From assembly GCA_937880065.1 (NCBI GenBank), contig CALFMA010000141.1:1-5469 (forward strand): DNA of 5,469 bases, given 5' to 3'. A program made the position numbers and the translations under genes. Source of the DNA: an uncultured Ruminococcus sp. (GTDB lineage Bacteria > Bacillota_A > Clostridia > Oscillospirales > Ruminococcaceae). The notes under the pieces were generated by a model. It was not told the DNA's origin. It was given only the letters and a program-made list of their open reading frames with translations, and made no database searches. Below, in pieces: positions 5,341-5,469 of the stretch (its first letter is position 1; every line of letters begins with the position of its first letter).

Positions 5341-5469
5341 GCCTCTGTTTACGCCACGATGTACAATAATCAGCCCTCTGTTTTCAAGTTCTGTAAGATA
5401 TGCATGTATTGTACTAGTATTCTGTTAAACCTAAAACTTGCATAAATTCGAAAGATGTGCTATAATAAT
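5314..5469 (-). pseudogene. Frame-broken LexA-like winged-helix fragment
   Basis: The frame 5314-5424 encodes STIHAYLTELENRGLI followed by VHRGVNRGLILAK, which matches the recognition helix and wing of the LexA N-terminal DNA-binding domain (pattern STVHxxLxxLExxGLI with a later RG-hydrophobic wing). In-frame TAA at 5425-5427 blocks it upstream. The next frame continues the similarity: FEFMQVLGLTEY, read from about 5450 down to a TAG at 5414-5416. Adding one base near 5420 would join them as LGLTENTSTIHAYL, so a single-base deletion is the simplest explanation. The LexA peptidase domain is absent, because the fragment stops just before the ImmA gene. The 5' part lies outside the window. It may be a decayed repressor once paired with ImmA, a sequencing error, or an unusual short regulator. 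A plus-strand promoter overlaps its upstream part. Confidence 0.5.
5438..5466 (+). promoter_or_regulatory. Sigma-A/sigma-70 type promoter pointing out of the window
   Basis: TTGCAT (5438-5443) and a consensus TATAAT (5461-5466) are separated by exactly 17 bases on the plus strand. This is divergent to all genes in the window, so it would drive a gene beginning just past base 5469. The match could be chance in A+T-rich DNA, but a perfect -10 with ideal spacing makes it credible. Confidence 0.5.

Noticed and set aside
1..5469. CRISPR array, tRNA or rRNA genes, insertion sequence
   Set aside because: No regularly spaced direct repeats, no cloverleaf or rRNA signature, and no transposase coding sequence other than the serine recombinase were seen on either strand.

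Overview
The window looks like part of an integrative mobile element (conjugative or mobilizable) from a low-GC Gram-positive bacterium, most likely a gut Clostridia lineage (Oscillospiraceae/Ruminococcaceae or Lachnospiraceae). The reasons are the gene content (large serine recombinase, DUF3789-type mini-protein, ICE-type sigma-like regulator, ImmA/IrrE peptidase), the strong AGGAGG-type ribosome binding sites and the A+T-rich coding sequence. No host-chromosome housekeeping gene is visible. The taxon is inferred from gene content, not from a marker gene.

Every supported gene lies on the minus strand, so transcription runs from high to low coordinates. From the right edge: a frame-broken LexA-like winged-helix remnant (5314-5469), with a good plus-strand promoter at the very edge (5438-5466) pointing out of the window; an ImmA/IrrE metallopeptidase (4544-5278); a small zinc-ribbon protein (4290-4544) coupled to it by TAATG; a 160-base stretch packed with inverted repeats that ends in a strong rho-independent terminator (4090-4281); a sigma-70 region-4-like regulator (3473-3991) with an inverted repeat touching its ribosome binding site; a roughly 430-base GC-rich intergenic block (about 2993-3440) that folds on the minus strand into a chain of perfect hairpins; then a compact run of five genes: MazF toxin, DinG-type Fe-S helicase, a 54-residue unknown protein, a 39-residue DUF3789 protein and the N-terminus of a large serine recombinase that leaves the window at base 1.

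The right part (ImmA, zinc ribbon, LexA-like remnant, sigma-like protein) reads as the control module of the element: ImmA-type proteases remove repressors, and sigma-like proteins of this sort commonly accompany such elements. The left part reads as a maintenance and mobility module: MazF (mRNA interferase), DinG-like helicase, two small proteins and the recombinase. The first four genes overlap by 8, 1 and 3 bases, so they are probably translated together; the recombinase follows after a 78-base gap.

The most interesting part is the 2993-3440 block. It has about 50% GC between A+T-rich neighbours, no convincing gene, and at least eight hairpins, one capped by a GNRA-type GUAA loop. It lies directly upstream of a MazF that has no visible MazE antitoxin. 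I do not recognise it as a known RNA family; it is the best candidate here for something undescribed.
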